Positions 29,966-39,616 of a stretch of DNA of 64,000 nt are shown one piece after another (position 1 is the first letter of the stretch; each line of letters starts with the position of its first letter). The notes beneath the pieces were generated by a model. That model searched no databases, had not been told where the DNA came from, and saw only the letters and a program-made list of their open reading frames with translations. Source of the DNA: JAENVT01 sp963773085 (GTDB taxonomy: Bacteria > Actinomycetota > Acidimicrobiia > Acidimicrobiales > Ilumatobacteraceae); contig CAVYZS010000010.1 of the NCBI GenBank assembly GCA_963773085.1, forward strand, positions 248,001 to 312,000, written 5' to 3'. Made by a program: the position numbers and the translations under genes.

Positions 29966-30799
29966 ACGCCGCCGCATCGCTGTCGCGACCCGAGCCGGGG
30001 GCGCAACGATGGCCGTCACCGCCGGCCCGCCGATCCTGGCCGCAGGGGTGTTCGTTGGCATCTGGTACCTGTCGAGCTTCGCTCAGTTCGACGACGCACG
30101 CGGCAGCGTTCCAGCGTGCAGCCGTACGCTCACGATGTCGTGCAGGCCAGCTTTCTGACATCGCGCAATCTCACCGAGATGTTGCATGCCCTGTGGCGCA
30201 CCGCGCAGGTCGCCCTGGTCGGACTGCTCATCGCGATGGTGATCGGTGTCCTTCTGGCGATCATCATGAACACGTCCCGATCAATGGAACGCACGCTGTT
30301 CCCCTACGCGGTCGTGCTGCAGACGATCCCGATCGTGGCGATCACGCCGCTGATGATCATCTGGTTCGGAACGGGCCAGATGCCCCGAGTCATCGTCTGT
30401 GTCCTGATCTCGGTGTTCCCGATCATCACCAACACGCTGTTCGGGCTGAAGGCGGCCGAACGTTCGCAACACGACCTGTTCACGCTCCACGGCTCCACTC
30501 GGCTGACCCGGCTGTGGAAGCTGAACCTGCCGGCGTCGCTGCCGGCGATGTTCACCGGGTTTCGGATCGCGGCCGGGTTGTCGGTCATCGGTGCCATCGT
30601 CGGCGAGTTCTTCTTCAAGTCCGGTCCCGAAGGCATCGGACGCCGGATCGGCCAGTACACGCAGCGCAGCGAGACGAACAAACTGATCGGTGCCGTCACG
30701 CTGACGCTTTGCTGGGTCTGGCGCTGTTCTTGCTGTTCGGCTGGGTCGGCAACCGAGCCACGAGACACTGGCGCGCCGGGCGCGGGGTCTTCACGGTGA
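29962..30799 (+). CDS. ABC transporter permease, NitT/TauT/THI5 type
   Basis: ATG overlaps the ligase stop. After early +1 breaks the frame reads as a BPD_transp_1 permease: LIAMVIGVLLAIIMNT, VLQTIPIVAITPLMIIWFGTG and the EAA-type loop DLFTLHGSTRLTRLWKLNLPASLPAMFTGFR facing the ATPase. The last segment is IVGEFFF. Another break near 30720 leaves the exact end uncertain; TGA 30799 is likely. It is a strong paralogue of the permease at 32116-32952, so the importer may use a heterodimer of permeases. Confidence 0.83.
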
Positions 30800-30882
30800 A
30801 ACGGCTCGATCGTACAATCGCTACCATTCAGCGACCGGCATCGCCGGCAACACCCAAACACTTGGGGGAGGAACCAGGAACC

Positions 30883-32070
30883 ATGAGAAAGACGAAGTCT
30901 GAAGTTCGGCGCGCCAATCGCCGCCATCGCCATCCTCGTCGCCGCGTGCGGCAGCGACAGCGATTCGAGCTCGGCGCACCACGCGCCGGCCACGGCCGCC
31001 GCGCCGGCGACCACGGCCGCTCCGGCCGGCCCCGTGTCGTTGAAGGATGCCGGATGCCCCGACCCGTTGGTCATCCAGACCGACTGGTTCCCGGAGGCCG
31101 ACCACGGCTGGACGTATGAGTTGATCGGTCAGAACGGCACGCTCGACGCCAAGGCCGGCACGTACTCCGGCGACGTCGGCGGCATCACCGTTGAAATTCG
31201 CGCCGGCGGACCGTTCGTCAGCTTCGCGTCGCCGGCCAAGCAGATGTATCAGGACCCGATCGGTCTTCATGGCCTACGTCGACACCGGCGACGCCATCCG
31301 CAATGCCACGACCCAGCCCGTCGTCGCCGTCTTCGCCTCGTACGACAAGGGCCCCCAGCTGATCCAGTGGGACCCGGCCAAGTACCCCGACGTGAAGACC
31401 ATCGAAGACATCGGCGCTACCGCCGGTGACGGCAAGATCCTGTACTTCGACGGCGGGGCCTACATGGACTACCTCCTCGGCAAGAACATCTTCAAGAAGA
31501 GCCAGATCGACGCCTCGTACGACGGGTCGCCTGCTCGGTTCGTGGCCGAGGGCGACCTGTTCCAGCAGGGCTTCGCGACGAGCGAGCCGTACAGCTACGA
31601 GAACCTGATCGACGGTTGGAAGAAGCCGGTGTCGTTCGCTCTGGTCCACGACACCGGATTCGAGATCTACCAGTCGGCACTGTCGGTCCGCCCCGAGGCG
31701 ATCACCGAAAAGGCCGACTGCCTCAAGGCCGTCGTTCCGATGTTGCAGACGTCACTGGTCAACTACATGACCAGCCCGGCCGCGACCAACTCCAAGCTCA
31801 CCGAGATCGTCACCGAGATGGCCCAGTTCTGGCAGTTGACCGACGAGCTCAACAACGACGCGACCGCGAAGATGAAGGACCTCGGCCTCGTCAGCGACGC
31901 CGGCAACGGCTACGTCGGTGACATGGACTGCGATCGCGTGCAGAAGCTCATCGACGAGTTCAACCCGATCGAGAAGGCCAACAACGTCGAAGGGCGTCAA
32001 GGACGGATTGAAGTGCGAGGAGATCGTCGACAACTCCTTCCTCGACACCTCGATCGGCTTGGGTTTCTGA
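30883..32070 (+). CDS. ABC substrate-binding lipoprotein, NMT1/THI5-like
   Basis: GGGGGAGG lies upstream of ATG 30883. After a break near 30903 the signal peptide ends in the lipobox ILVAAC, followed by a Ser and Ala/Thr-rich linker. The mature part (LVIQTDWFPEADHG, VRAGGPFVS-like, TTQPVVAVFASYDKGPQ, PVSFALVHDTGFE) resembles periplasmic binding proteins for pyrimidine precursors, taurine or nitrate-type ligands. LxxDWFPExxHG is typical for THI5/ThiY-like proteins that bind small aromatic or heterocyclic molecules. Breaks near 31258 and 31993 need single-base removal. The flanking permeases are its partners. Confidence 0.85.
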
Positions 32071-32115
32071 GCCAACAGGTTCACGAACACACTGTGGACG
32101 CCGTCACGCACGCCG

Positions 32116-32952
32116 ATGATCCGGCGGACGTGGCGGCGCCACGCGGATCGCGTCGATTTCGCCACGGGCGACGTCGTCGGGCCCGTGGTGATGTTCGCCG
32201 TGTTCCTCCTGATCTGGCAGTGGATCTCGGCGAGCCTGCCGGCGCACCGCAAGTTCCTCGTGCCATCGCCGGTCGATGTGTGGCGCGACGGATTCGTCAA
32301 CTCGACGGTTCGTCAAGAGATCCTCAGCGCCACGTGGCAAACGGCGCGCGAGGCCACGTTCGGCCTGGCCATCGCTGCCATGATCGGCATCGGATTGGCC
32401 ATCCTCATGAGCCAGGCGAGGTGGGTCGAGCGGTCGGTCTCTCCCTGGGCGGTCGCGCTGCAGACGACCCCGATCCTCGCCCTGGTGCCGTTCATCCAGA
32501 TCCGCTTCGGGTTCGAGTTCAAGTCACGAGTGATCGTGTGCGTGCTGATCGCCGTGTTCCCGATCATGACCAACACCCTGTTCGGTCTGCAGTCGGCCGA
32601 CGAGGGCCACCACGACCTGTTCACCCTGCACCGCGCCGGACGAGTTCGCCGGCTCACGAAGTTGCAGCTGCCCGGGGCCCTGCCGGCGATCTTCACCGGG
32701 CTGCGGATCGCCGCCGGCTTGGCGATCGTCGGCGCAATCGTCGGCGAGTTCTTCTTCCGCCGTGGTGAAACCGGCCTCGGCCATCTGATCGAGAAGTTCC
32801 GAGCGTTGCGTTCTCCGACGGATCCGCAGGCGCTGTTCGCCACGATCATCGTCGCCTGTGGGCTCGGTATCGTCGTCTTCCTCGGTTTCTCGATACTCGG
32901 ACGTGTCACGACCAGGTCGTGGTACGAACCGTCCTCATCGTCGCCGGAGTGA
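32116..32952 (+). CDS. ABC transporter permease, NitT/TauT/THI5 type (second copy)
   Basis: An intact 278-residue protein with six predicted membrane segments. It shares with the first permease VALQTTPILALVPFIQIRFGFE, RVIVCVLIAVFPIMTNTLFGLQSA and the ATPase-docking loop DLFTLHRAGRVRRLTKLQLPGALPAIFTG. It starts 45 nt after the binding-protein stop. The matching ATPase is not adjacent; the best candidate lies on the other strand at 37100-37873. Confidence 0.9.
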   Translation: MIRRTWRRHADRVDFATGDVVGPVVMFAVFLLIWQWISASLPAHRKFLVPSPVDVWRDGFVNSTVRQEILSATWQTAREATFGLAIAAMIGIGLAILMSQARWVERSVSPWAVALQTTPILALVPFIQIRFGFEFKSRVIVCVLIAVFPIMTNTLFGLQSADEGHHDLFTLHRAGRVRRLTKLQLPGALPAIFTGLRIAAGLAIVGAIVGEFFFRRGETGLGHLIEKFRALRSPTDPQALFATIIVACGLGIVVFLGFSILGRVTTRSWYEPSSSSPE

Positions 32953-32963
32953 CGCGGAGACCC

Positions 32964-33929
32964 GTGAGCTTTCCGTGGGGCGTCTGGTTCGAGCCGACCC
33001 AGCCGGTCGCCCGGCTGGCCACGCTGGCTCGTCGGGCCGAAGTGCTCGGGGCGACGGTGTGCTTCGTCGCCGACGAGGGCACCGAGCGCGACGTCTACGT
33101 CGCGTTGACGGCGATCGTACTCGGCACCGAGTCGATGATCGTGGCACCGGCCATCACCAACCCGTTCTCCGCGTCACCCGGTCACCACCGCTGCGGCCAT
33201 CGCCACGCTCGCCGAGCTGGCCCCTGGCCGCGTGTGGCACGGGCTGGGGGTCGGCGGCTCGCGGGTGCTCGAGCCGCTCGGTCTGTCACCGGCGCGGCCG
33301 TACTCGGCGCTGGTCGACGCCGTCGACGTCGATCAACGGTTGCTCGCCGGCGAGGTCGTCGGCACGGCCGCGATCCCGTGGGCGCCGGGATCCGTACCGC
33401 TGGCGATCGCTGGTCGCGGGCCACGCGTCCAGCGCCTCGCGGCCGAGCGAGCCGACTGGGTGATCTTCTCGGCGAAGCCGCTCGCCCATATCGCCGCCGA
33501 GACGGCCCGGGTGCGCGCTGCCGGGTCGGCACGCATCGCCTGGTCCGCCTACGTCGCCTGGTCCGAAGTCGAGCGGACCCGTGTGCTCCGTCACTTCTCG
33601 TACATGGCCGTCGATGCCCCGCCCGACATCCGCGAAGCGGCCGGGCTCGATGACGAACGGGTGGCCCTCGTTCGTGTCGGCCATGTTGGCCGGACGCATG
33701 GACGAGGCCGCCGGCCACCTGCCGCCGGCCCTCGTCGATCAGTACGCAGTGGCCGGAACACCGGCCGAGTGCGCAGCGGCGATCGCTGCCCAGAGCGCCA
33801 ACTTCGATCTGTTCATGCTGCCGATGAACGACGAGCCGACGTGTGAAGCACACATCGATGCCGGTGCCGACATCGTGCGCGCGGGCTCAGCTCATCGCTT
33901 TCGCATCAGGCGCTCTCCGGGATGGCTGA
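32964..33929 (+). CDS. Luciferase-like flavin/F420-dependent oxidoreductase
   Basis: GTG 32964 is 11 nt after the permease stop, so it is the last gene of the transport operon. SFPWGVWFEPTQPVARLATLARRAEVLG is a luciferase-type first strand; then ITNPFSRHPVTTAAAIATLAELAPGRVWHGLGVGGS gives the cofactor-binding region. Breaks near 33178 and 33680 need one base removed. It is short (about 320 residues) and reads like an F420-linked LLM protein. The C-terminal codons are not resolved because a further break near 33885 gives stops at 33929 or 33933; the end overlaps the convergent gene. Confidence 0.75.
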
Positions 33930-34484
33930 GTAGGCCGGGAAGTCGGGGTCGACGATCGTGTGGATGCCGAGCCCGTTCGACACCCGGTTCACGTAGTTGA
34001 GGTGGGCGCATTGCGCGTTGGCATCGACGATGTCGAGATCGTCGAAGCCCACGGCGCGGAGGGCGGCGATGTCGGCCTCGGTGATGTCGCCGGGGTGCTT
34101 GGTGAGCTTGACGGTGTAGCGCACCAGCTCCGCATCGGCCGGAGGCAGGCCAAGGGCGAAGGCAGTTGGATCGGTGCCAAGGGCGACGATGCGCTCGTCG
34201 TCGAGGCCGGTCTGGCGCAGCTTGATCGTCACCTGGCTCATGCAGTACGGCGTGTTGTTGAGCGCCGACGTCACGTACGAGATCAGGTTGCGTTGATGCG
34301 GGGTGATCTTCGACGGGCACTTCTCGGTCGCCGCGTACAGGTCGAGCCGGGCCGCCACCAGCGGTGGGTGCAGCGATCCGGCCAGTGTCATCTCCGTCGG
34401 TTCACCCAGGGCTCGGGCCTGGCGATCGTACGCCTCCCGCAGCTCGCCCATGGCCTCACCGTAGGGCACCGTTTCGATCCACAT
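33906..34484 (-). CDS. Carboxymuconolactone decarboxylase/AhpD-fold protein
   Basis: An intact 192-residue all-helical protein; AAGGAGG lies 5 nt before ATG 34484. The core ITPHQRNLISYVTSALNNTPYCMSQ aligns with the AhpD/peroxidase-related CMD repeat, where the active site is CxxC followed by His. Here only one Cys is present (NTPYCMSQ) and neither the first Cys nor the usual His is found, so classical peroxidase chemistry is doubtful. These proteins are commonly encoded beside flavin oxidoreductases, as here. Function otherwise unknown. Confidence 0.75.
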   Translation of the reverse strand: MWIETVPYGEAMGELREAYDRQARALGEPTEMTLAGSLHPPLVAARLDLYAATEKCPSKITPHQRNLISYVTSALNNTPYCMSQVTIKLRQTGLDDERIVALGTDPTAFALGLPPADAELVRYTVKLTKHPGDITEADIAALRAVGFDDLDIVDANAQCAHLNYVNRVSNGLGIHTIVDPDFPAYSAIPESA

Positions 34485-34513
34485 CGCAGCCTCCTTCGTG
34501 GCAGGCTGAGCCT

Positions 34514-35530
34514 ATGCCCTTCGTCGGTCTCGGACTCTCCCTCTCCAACGAGGATCACCTGTCGACAACGCTCGCGGTCGCACGACGTGCCGACGCCCTC
34601 GGCTTCGATGAAGTGTCGATACCCGAGAGCAGGCAGCACCGAGCCGTGTTCAGTGTCGCCGCAGCCATCTTGGCTCACACGGAGAGGATCCGAGTGCGGA
34701 TCGGGATCGCCAACCCGGTGACTCGCCATCCGTCGGTGCTGGCGATGGAGGCGGCCACGCTCGCCGAGATTGCCGGCCCCGCTCGAGTTCGGTTCGGGAT
34801 CGGCGCCGCCGAGTGGACGATGAAGGCGTTGGGCTACGCCCCCGACGACTGGCGGCCGTACACGCACACCGTCGAGGCGGTTCGCGGCGTCCGGCGCTGG
34901 CTGGCCGGCGACGACCTCGGGTTCACGCCGACAACGTTCCTCGCACCGAGCACGTCGAAGCTCGACTTCGTACCGGAGGGGCCGATCGCCGTCGATGTCG
35001 GCGCGGTGAACGCCAGGATGCTGCAAGCGGCTGGTGAGTTCGCCGACGGTGTGCAGCTCGGCGCGATCACCAGCCCGGCATACACCGCTTGGGCGTGCGC
35101 CCACGTGGCGACCGGAGCGGCGCGGTCGGGCCGCTCGATGGACGAACTGCTCGTCTCGGCGAATGTCTTGACGTCGGTCGGTCGGGACCGCACCGAAGCC
35201 CGAAACGCCGTACGCCACGTGCTGTCCTACTACCTGTGGCGCGTCGAGGGAGTGGTGGTCGCAGAGTCTGGAGCGGATCCCGAAGCTGTTTCCGCTGTGC
35301 GCATCGCCATGGACCGTTCCGGTCCGGCAGCTGCGGCAGCGACCATCAGCGATCACCTCATCGACACGTTCGCGGTGACCGGCACCATCGACGACGTCGT
35401 CTCTGGTCTCGGTCGCTTTGCCGACGCCGGGTTGCAGCTGCCTCTGGCTTGGTACACCTTCGGCCCGGACGTCGACTGGGCGCTGCAGGCGCTGGCCTCC
35501 GACGTCGCGCCGGCGCTGCGACAATCCTGA
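34514..35530 (+). CDS. Luciferase-like oxidoreductase, F420-type
   Basis: An intact 338-residue LLM protein: MPFVGLGLSLSNEDHLSTTL, FDEVSIPESRQH, RIRVRIGIANPVTRHPSVLAMEAATLAE and ARVRFGIGAAEWTMKALGY. The VTRHPSVLA and FGIGAxE motifs are usual for F420-dependent members (Mer/TIGR-type), which transfer hydride to or from organic substrates. The substrate is unknown. It is divergent from the AhpD-fold gene by 29 bp and convergent with the SDR gene. CAGGCT, 6 nt before the ATG, is a weak -10 candidate. Confidence 0.85.
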   Translation: MPFVGLGLSLSNEDHLSTTLAVARRADALGFDEVSIPESRQHRAVFSVAAAILAHTERIRVRIGIANPVTRHPSVLAMEAATLAEIAGPARVRFGIGAAEWTMKALGYAPDDWRPYTHTVEAVRGVRRWLAGDDLGFTPTTFLAPSTSKLDFVPEGPIAVDVGAVNARMLQAAGEFADGVQLGAITSPAYTAWACAHVATGAARSGRSMDELLVSANVLTSVGRDRTEARNAVRHVLSYYLWRVEGVVVAESGADPEAVSAVRIAMDRSGPAAAAATISDHLIDTFAVTGTIDDVVSGLGRFADAGLQLPLAWYTFGPDVDWALQALASDVAPALRQS

Positions 35531-35534
35531 GGGC

Positions 35535-36248
35535 CTAACCCATCCATTGCCCGCCGTTGATGTCGAGGGTCGCGCCGGTGATGTAGCTGGCAGCCGGGGA
35601 ACACAAGAAGACCACTGCTTCGGCGAGATCGGCTGGATGGCCGGGGCCGTTGCCACCGGGCAGCATGCCGAGGATGCGCTGGCGCAAGGCCGGCTCGAGG
35701 GCCTCCCACATCGGCGTGTCGTGCGGGCCCGGCGCCACGGCGTTCGCCTGGATGCCATCCTTGGCGTGCTCACGGGCCAGGAACCGCGTCAAGGTCAGCA
35801 GGCCACCCTTACTGGCCGCGTAGGCCGGGCCCGACAGCGCCGAGCCGCCGAATCGGCCGTTCACCGAGGCGACGTTGAGGATCTTGCCGCCCCCGGCGGC
35901 ACGCATGCCCGGGATCACCTCGCGGGCGCAGAGGTACGCCGAGGTGAGGTTGACCTCGAGGATCCGTCGCCACTGATCGGGGCTCTCGTCGAGCACCGAT
36001 CCGTGGCCCGTCGTCCCCGCGCAGTTGACCAGTACGGTCGGGTCACCGAACTGTTCCCTGATCAGGGCGAACACCTCGGCGAGGGCGAATTCGTCGGCGA
36101 CGTCGGCTGCCAACATCGGCCCATCGGCGTCGTCGCCAATTCGAATGTCGATGCCGACGGGCCGGTCGCCCTGGGCAGAGAAGGCCCGTCGTATCGCCAG
36201 CCCGATCGCGCCGAGACCACCCGTCACCACGACCACCCGACCGTCCAC
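35535..36248 (-). CDS. Short-chain dehydrogenase/reductase (SDR)
   Basis: Classical SDR of about 237 residues: VVTGGLGAIGLAI (NAD(P) loop), NCAGTTGHG (NAG-type motif), catalytic Ser in NVASVNGRFGG, YAASK (Tyr and Lys), and APGPHDTPM. It interconverts an alcohol and a ketone. The start is GTG 36248, with AAGGAGG about 10 nt upstream; TTG 36254, overlapping the sulfurtransferase stop as TTGA, is possible. It is co-transcribed after the sulfurtransferase and the ABC ATPase. Confidence 0.88.
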   Translation of the reverse strand: MDGRVVVVTGGLGAIGLAIRRAFSAQGDRPVGIDIRIGDDADGPMLAADVADEFALAEVFALIREQFGDPTVLVNCAGTTGHGSVLDESPDQWRRILEVNLTSAYLCAREVIPGMRAAGGGKILNVASVNGRFGGSALSGPAYAASKGGLLTLTRFLAREHAKDGIQANAVAPGPHDTPMWEALEPALRQRILGMLPGGNGPGHPADLAEAVVFLCSPAASYITGATLDINGGQWMG

Positions 36249-36250
36249 GG

Positions 36251-37093
36251 TCAATGGGCCTCCTTGGGTGTGTCCGGGTCGCGCTCCCACTCGCCCCAAG
36301 AACCGTCGTAGACGCTGACATCGCCGGTGAGGCCGGCGAGATGCCATCCGAGAAGGGCACCGGTGGCTGCGACTCCCCCGCCGCAGTACAGGATCGTCCT
36401 GCCGGCTCCCGCTAGGCCTGCGCTCTCGATGCGGGCGTAGCTGGCCTCGGGTGACAGCCAGTGCTCGCCATCCCCGAGGAAGCCGAGGCCGGTGACGCGT
36501 TGGGATCCCGGGATGTGGCCGGAGGCAGCTTCATAGGCCACATCCATCCGGGCATCGACGAGGACTGCCGAGCCGTCGCGCACGGCCTCTACGACCTGCT
36601 CCTTGGTGGCATACAGCTCGGGTCGGAACCGCGGCGTGAACGCGGCCGGCGGCTGGGTCGGTTCGGGTGGTGCTCCGGACTCGATCGGCCGACCTTCTGC
36701 CTTCCAGGCGGTCACGCCACCGTCCAGCACGGCCGCGGCGGCGTGGCCGTAGACCTGTAACGTCCACCACACACGGGCGGCAACTGGTACGTGATGGTCG
36801 TCGTAGGTCACGACAAACGTGTCGTCACCGATCCCCAGGGACCCCATCGCCGCGGCGTACCGCTCGGGGCCGGCCAGCATGTTGAGCGAGCCCCGTTCAG
36901 GGTCGGCGATGTCGCGGTCCCATGCGAGGTGCGCCGCGCCGGGAATGTGGCCGGCCGTGTACTCCTCCAACCCGTCACGCGAGTCGAACGGCTTCAGGTA
37001 CCAACGGCAATCGATCACACGCACTGTTGGGTCGTCGAGATGCTCGGCAAGCCAGGCTGTGGACACCAACAGTGACTGATCGGCGGCGTTCAC
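36251..37093 (-). CDS. Two-domain sulfurtransferase (rhodanese/3-mercaptopyruvate type)
   Basis: An intact 280-residue protein with two rhodanese domains. The first contains VIDCRWYL and GHIPGAAHLAWDRDI, and the second VLVDARMDVAYEAASGHIPGSQ. The active-site Cys loop is TILYCGGGVAATG (about residue 240); CGGGVAA differs from the usual CGSGVTA of mercaptopyruvate sulfurtransferases. It transfers a sulfane sulfur to cyanide, thiols or proteins. The GTG start lies 6 nt after the ATPase stop, so it belongs to the ATPase-SDR operon. Confidence 0.88.
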   Translation of the reverse strand: MNAADQSLLVSTAWLAEHLDDPTVRVIDCRWYLKPFDSRDGLEEYTAGHIPGAAHLAWDRDIADPERGSLNMLAGPERYAAAMGSLGIGDDTFVVTYDDHHVPVAARVWWTLQVYGHAAAAVLDGGVTAWKAEGRPIESGAPPEPTQPPAAFTPRFRPELYATKEQVVEAVRDGSAVLVDARMDVAYEAASGHIPGSQRVTGLGFLGDGEHWLSPEASYARIESAGLAGAGRTILYCGGGVAATGALLGWHLAGLTGDVSVYDGSWGEWERDPDTPKEAH

Positions 37094-37099
37094 GACCGC

Positions 37100-37873
37100 T
37101 CAGGCGTGGGCGTCGCGGAGCGTGCGGCTGACTTCGCCCGTCAGCCGAGCGAATTCCGGGTCGAAGCGAAGTTCGGGCGGGCGCGGGTAGTCGAAGGGGA
37201 TCTCGAACTCTCCGACGAGGCGGCCGGGCCGGGCGCTCATCACCAGCACGCGCGTCGAGAGGAACACGGCTTCGTACACCGAGTGGGTGATGAACAGGCT
37301 GGCGAAACGCTCCTGAACGAACAGCTTCATCAGCTCTTCGTTGAGTCGCTCGCGAGTGATCTCGTCGAGCGCGCCGAACGGCTCGTCGAACAGGAACACC
37401 TTCGGCTTCAGCGTCAACGATCGGGCGAGCGACACGCGCATCTTCATGCCGCCGGACAGCCGCTTCGGGTGATATTGCTCGAAGCCGGTGAGCCCGACCA
37501 GTTCGATGGCCTCGGCTGCCAGCGTCTGCCTGTGAAGCTTGTCGACCCCGTGGAGCTCCAGGAACAGCTCGACGTTCTTCAGCACGGTGCGCCACGGCAG
37601 CAAGGTGGCGTCCTGGAAGACGTACCCGAGTCGGTCGGACGGCGACGCTGACCTCGCCGCTCGTCTGCCGGGATCAGCTTCGAGGCGATCTTGAGCAGCG
37701 TCGACTTGCCGCAGCCGGAAGGTCCGACGATGGTGACGAACTCGCCGTCGCGGACGTCGAACGAGATGTTCGACAGCGCCGCGGTGCCGTCGGCGAAGGT
37801 CTTCGAGACGTTGACGAACGACAGAGCCGGAAGGTCGAGCAGCGTCGCCCGACGGAGCGTCTGCGGATGACAC
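37100..37873 (-). CDS. ABC transporter ATPase, NitT/TauT type
   Basis: Walker A GPSGCGKSTLLKIASKLI, the Q-loop segment LGYVFQDATLLPWRTVLKN, signature LSGGMKMRVSLARSL, Walker B VFLFDEPFGALDEITR and the switch His in FITHSVYEAVFL are all visible. The C-terminus RPGRLVGEFEIPFDYPRP is typical for taurine/nitrate/THI5 importers. It probably energises the two permeases at 30-33 kb, which have no ATPase of their own. The start is uncertain; GTG 37873 with a break near 37838 is likely. A second break lies near 37665. Confidence 0.85.
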   Translation of the reverse strand: MSSADAPSGDAARPSGSVVRQRLEDLRRRHRGAVEHLVRRPRRRVRHHRRTFRLRQVDAAQDRLEADPGRRAARSASPSDRLGYVFQDATLLPWRTVLKNVELFLELHGVDKLHRQTLAAEAIELVGLTGFEQYHPKRLSGGMKMRVSLARSLTLKPKVFLFDEPFGALDEITRERLNEELMKLFVQERFASLFITHSVYEAVFLSTRVLVMSARPGRLVGEFEIPFDYPRPPELRFDPEFARLTGEVSRTLRDAHA

Positions 37874-37946
37874 TGTCGGGCGTCGTGGAAACCTCGGGCA
37901 CGTCGGGAACTCTAGTACGCTCGGCCGAATTCCCGAGGAGGTTGAC

Positions 37947-39098
37947 ATGGAACACGGAGTGTTCATGTTCGGCGCAGTCGAGATGGACGACGCGGGTGCA
38001 GGCCCGCCGGCACCGACCGACCGCCGCTACACCCAGAAGCAGATGTGGTCCGCCGCGATGCGAATGCTCGACATGGGGGTGGCCGCCGAGCGTCTCGGGT
38101 TCGACGTCTTCCACCTGACCGAGCACCACTTCCAGTACGAGGGCTACGAGGTGATCCCCAACGGCATCCTGTTCGGGGTGGTACTGGCCGAACGCACGTC
38201 GCGGATCAAGATCGGGGCGATGTTCCACATCGTGCCGCAGTGGCATCCGTTGCGCTTCGCCGAGGACTTCTCGACGCTGCACAACCTCTCCGGTGGCCGC
38301 GGCGTCCTGGGCATCGGTCGGGGCACCGTGCCCCGCGAGGCCGAGGCGCTGGGCGCTCAGGTCGGCTCGTTCGACAACCCCGACAAGGCCGAGGCCGACC
38401 GCATCAACCGCGAGGTGATGGACGAGGCGATGGATGTCATCGTCGCCGCCCTGGACAACGAGACGTTCTCGTACCACGGCAAGCACTTCGACTTCCCGCC
38501 ATCGGGTGTTCCTGATCGGGGCAGCCTCGTCGACCGAGCTGACGCTCGTCCCCCGGCCGCTCTACCCGTACGAGACGTGGCAGCCGATCACGTCGCCGCC
38601 GACGCTGCAGCACGTTCCCGAGCGCGGCTTCGGCGGGGTCTTCTGGCTGTTGCACCACTCGTTCGTCGAGCAGCGCTGGCAGAAGTACGCCGAGATCTAC
38701 GAGCAGCACCACGGGCCACTCGCCCCGGGCGAGAAGCGCTGCCTGGTGCTCAACATCTGCATCGAGGACACCCATGAAGAGGCGTGGCGCTCGGCGCGCA
38801 CCGGCCACGACGAGTTCTGGAAGTTCCTCGGTCCGTACGGCTGGTCGAAGGGCTACATGGGTGCCGACGGCAAGCCGGCGCCGGCCGGGCTGATCCCCAC
38901 GCTCGAGGAGTCCGTCGAGCAGAAGGTGTGGATCATCGGCATCGCCCGAGGAGGTTGCCGAGGGCATCGCTCGAGTACAAGGCCGCGCTGTCACTCCAGC
39001 ACCTGACGATCTTCCCGCACTTCCCCGGCGACACGTACGACAAGGCCGAGCTGCAGATGCAGCGCTACGCCGAAGAGGTCCGGCCGCTGATCGATTGA
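37947..39098 (+). CDS. Luciferase-like (LLM) flavin-dependent oxidoreductase, paralogue B
   Basis: GAGGAGG lies 7 nt before ATG 37947. It shares with paralogue A (19698-20888) the segments LTEHHFQYEGYEVIPN, VPQWHPLRFAEDF, GIGRGTVPREAEALG and ADRINREVMDEAM. Three single-base breaks (near 38530, 38950 and 38985) are easily found by comparison with A. Corrected length is about 383 residues. Two paralogues beside two creatininases suggest a duplicated set of pathway genes for related substrates. Confidence 0.87.
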
Positions 39099-39123
39099 GA
39101 GCCGCCGGATCGGATCAGCCGGA

Positions 39124-39616
39124 TCAGAGCAGCGGCCGGCGGCGGGACGAGATGACACCGGTATCGAATCCGGCCATGTGCAGGCCGCCGCAGAACCGGG
39201 CATGTTCGATCTTCAGGCAGCGGTCCATCACGGCGGTCCGGCCGGCCTCGGTGACGATCTCCACGGACTCCGCGGAGGTCAGACCCAGCTGCGCCCAGAA
39301 CGTTCGTCGTGCCCGGGATGGCGACGAATTCCCTGGCGACCGTCGGGAGATCGTCGCTCCTGCGAAAGACGTCGACCAGGTCCGGTACGCCGGGAAGGTC
39401 GGTGAGCGAGCGGTAGACGGGACGACCGAGGATCTCGCCTCCATTCGGATTGACGAACCACACGTCGTCGAACGAGCAACTCGACGAGAGCAGATACGTC
39501 GCGACGAAATAGCTGGCCCGGCTGGGATCAGCCGACATCCCGACGATGGCCACCGACGAGGTGTCGCGGATGATCTGCAGCCGCTCGGTCGCCGTCGGGT
39601 TGTGCCACGTGCTCAT
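39124..39616 (-). CDS. CoA-binding (YccU-like) Rossmann protein
   Basis: MSTWHNPTATERLQIIRDT, then SVAIVGMSADPSRASYFVA gives the nucleotide loop of small CoA-binding proteins. FVNPNGGEILGRPVYRSLTDLP and, after a break near 39310, FWAQLGLTSAESVEIVTEAG and VMDRCLKIEHAR follow the family pattern exactly. About 163 residues. Its ATG overlaps the stop of the OAH sulfhydrylase as ATGA, a neighbour pair often seen in bacteria. The precise role is unknown; a CoA or persulfide sensing function is speculative. Confidence 0.85.
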
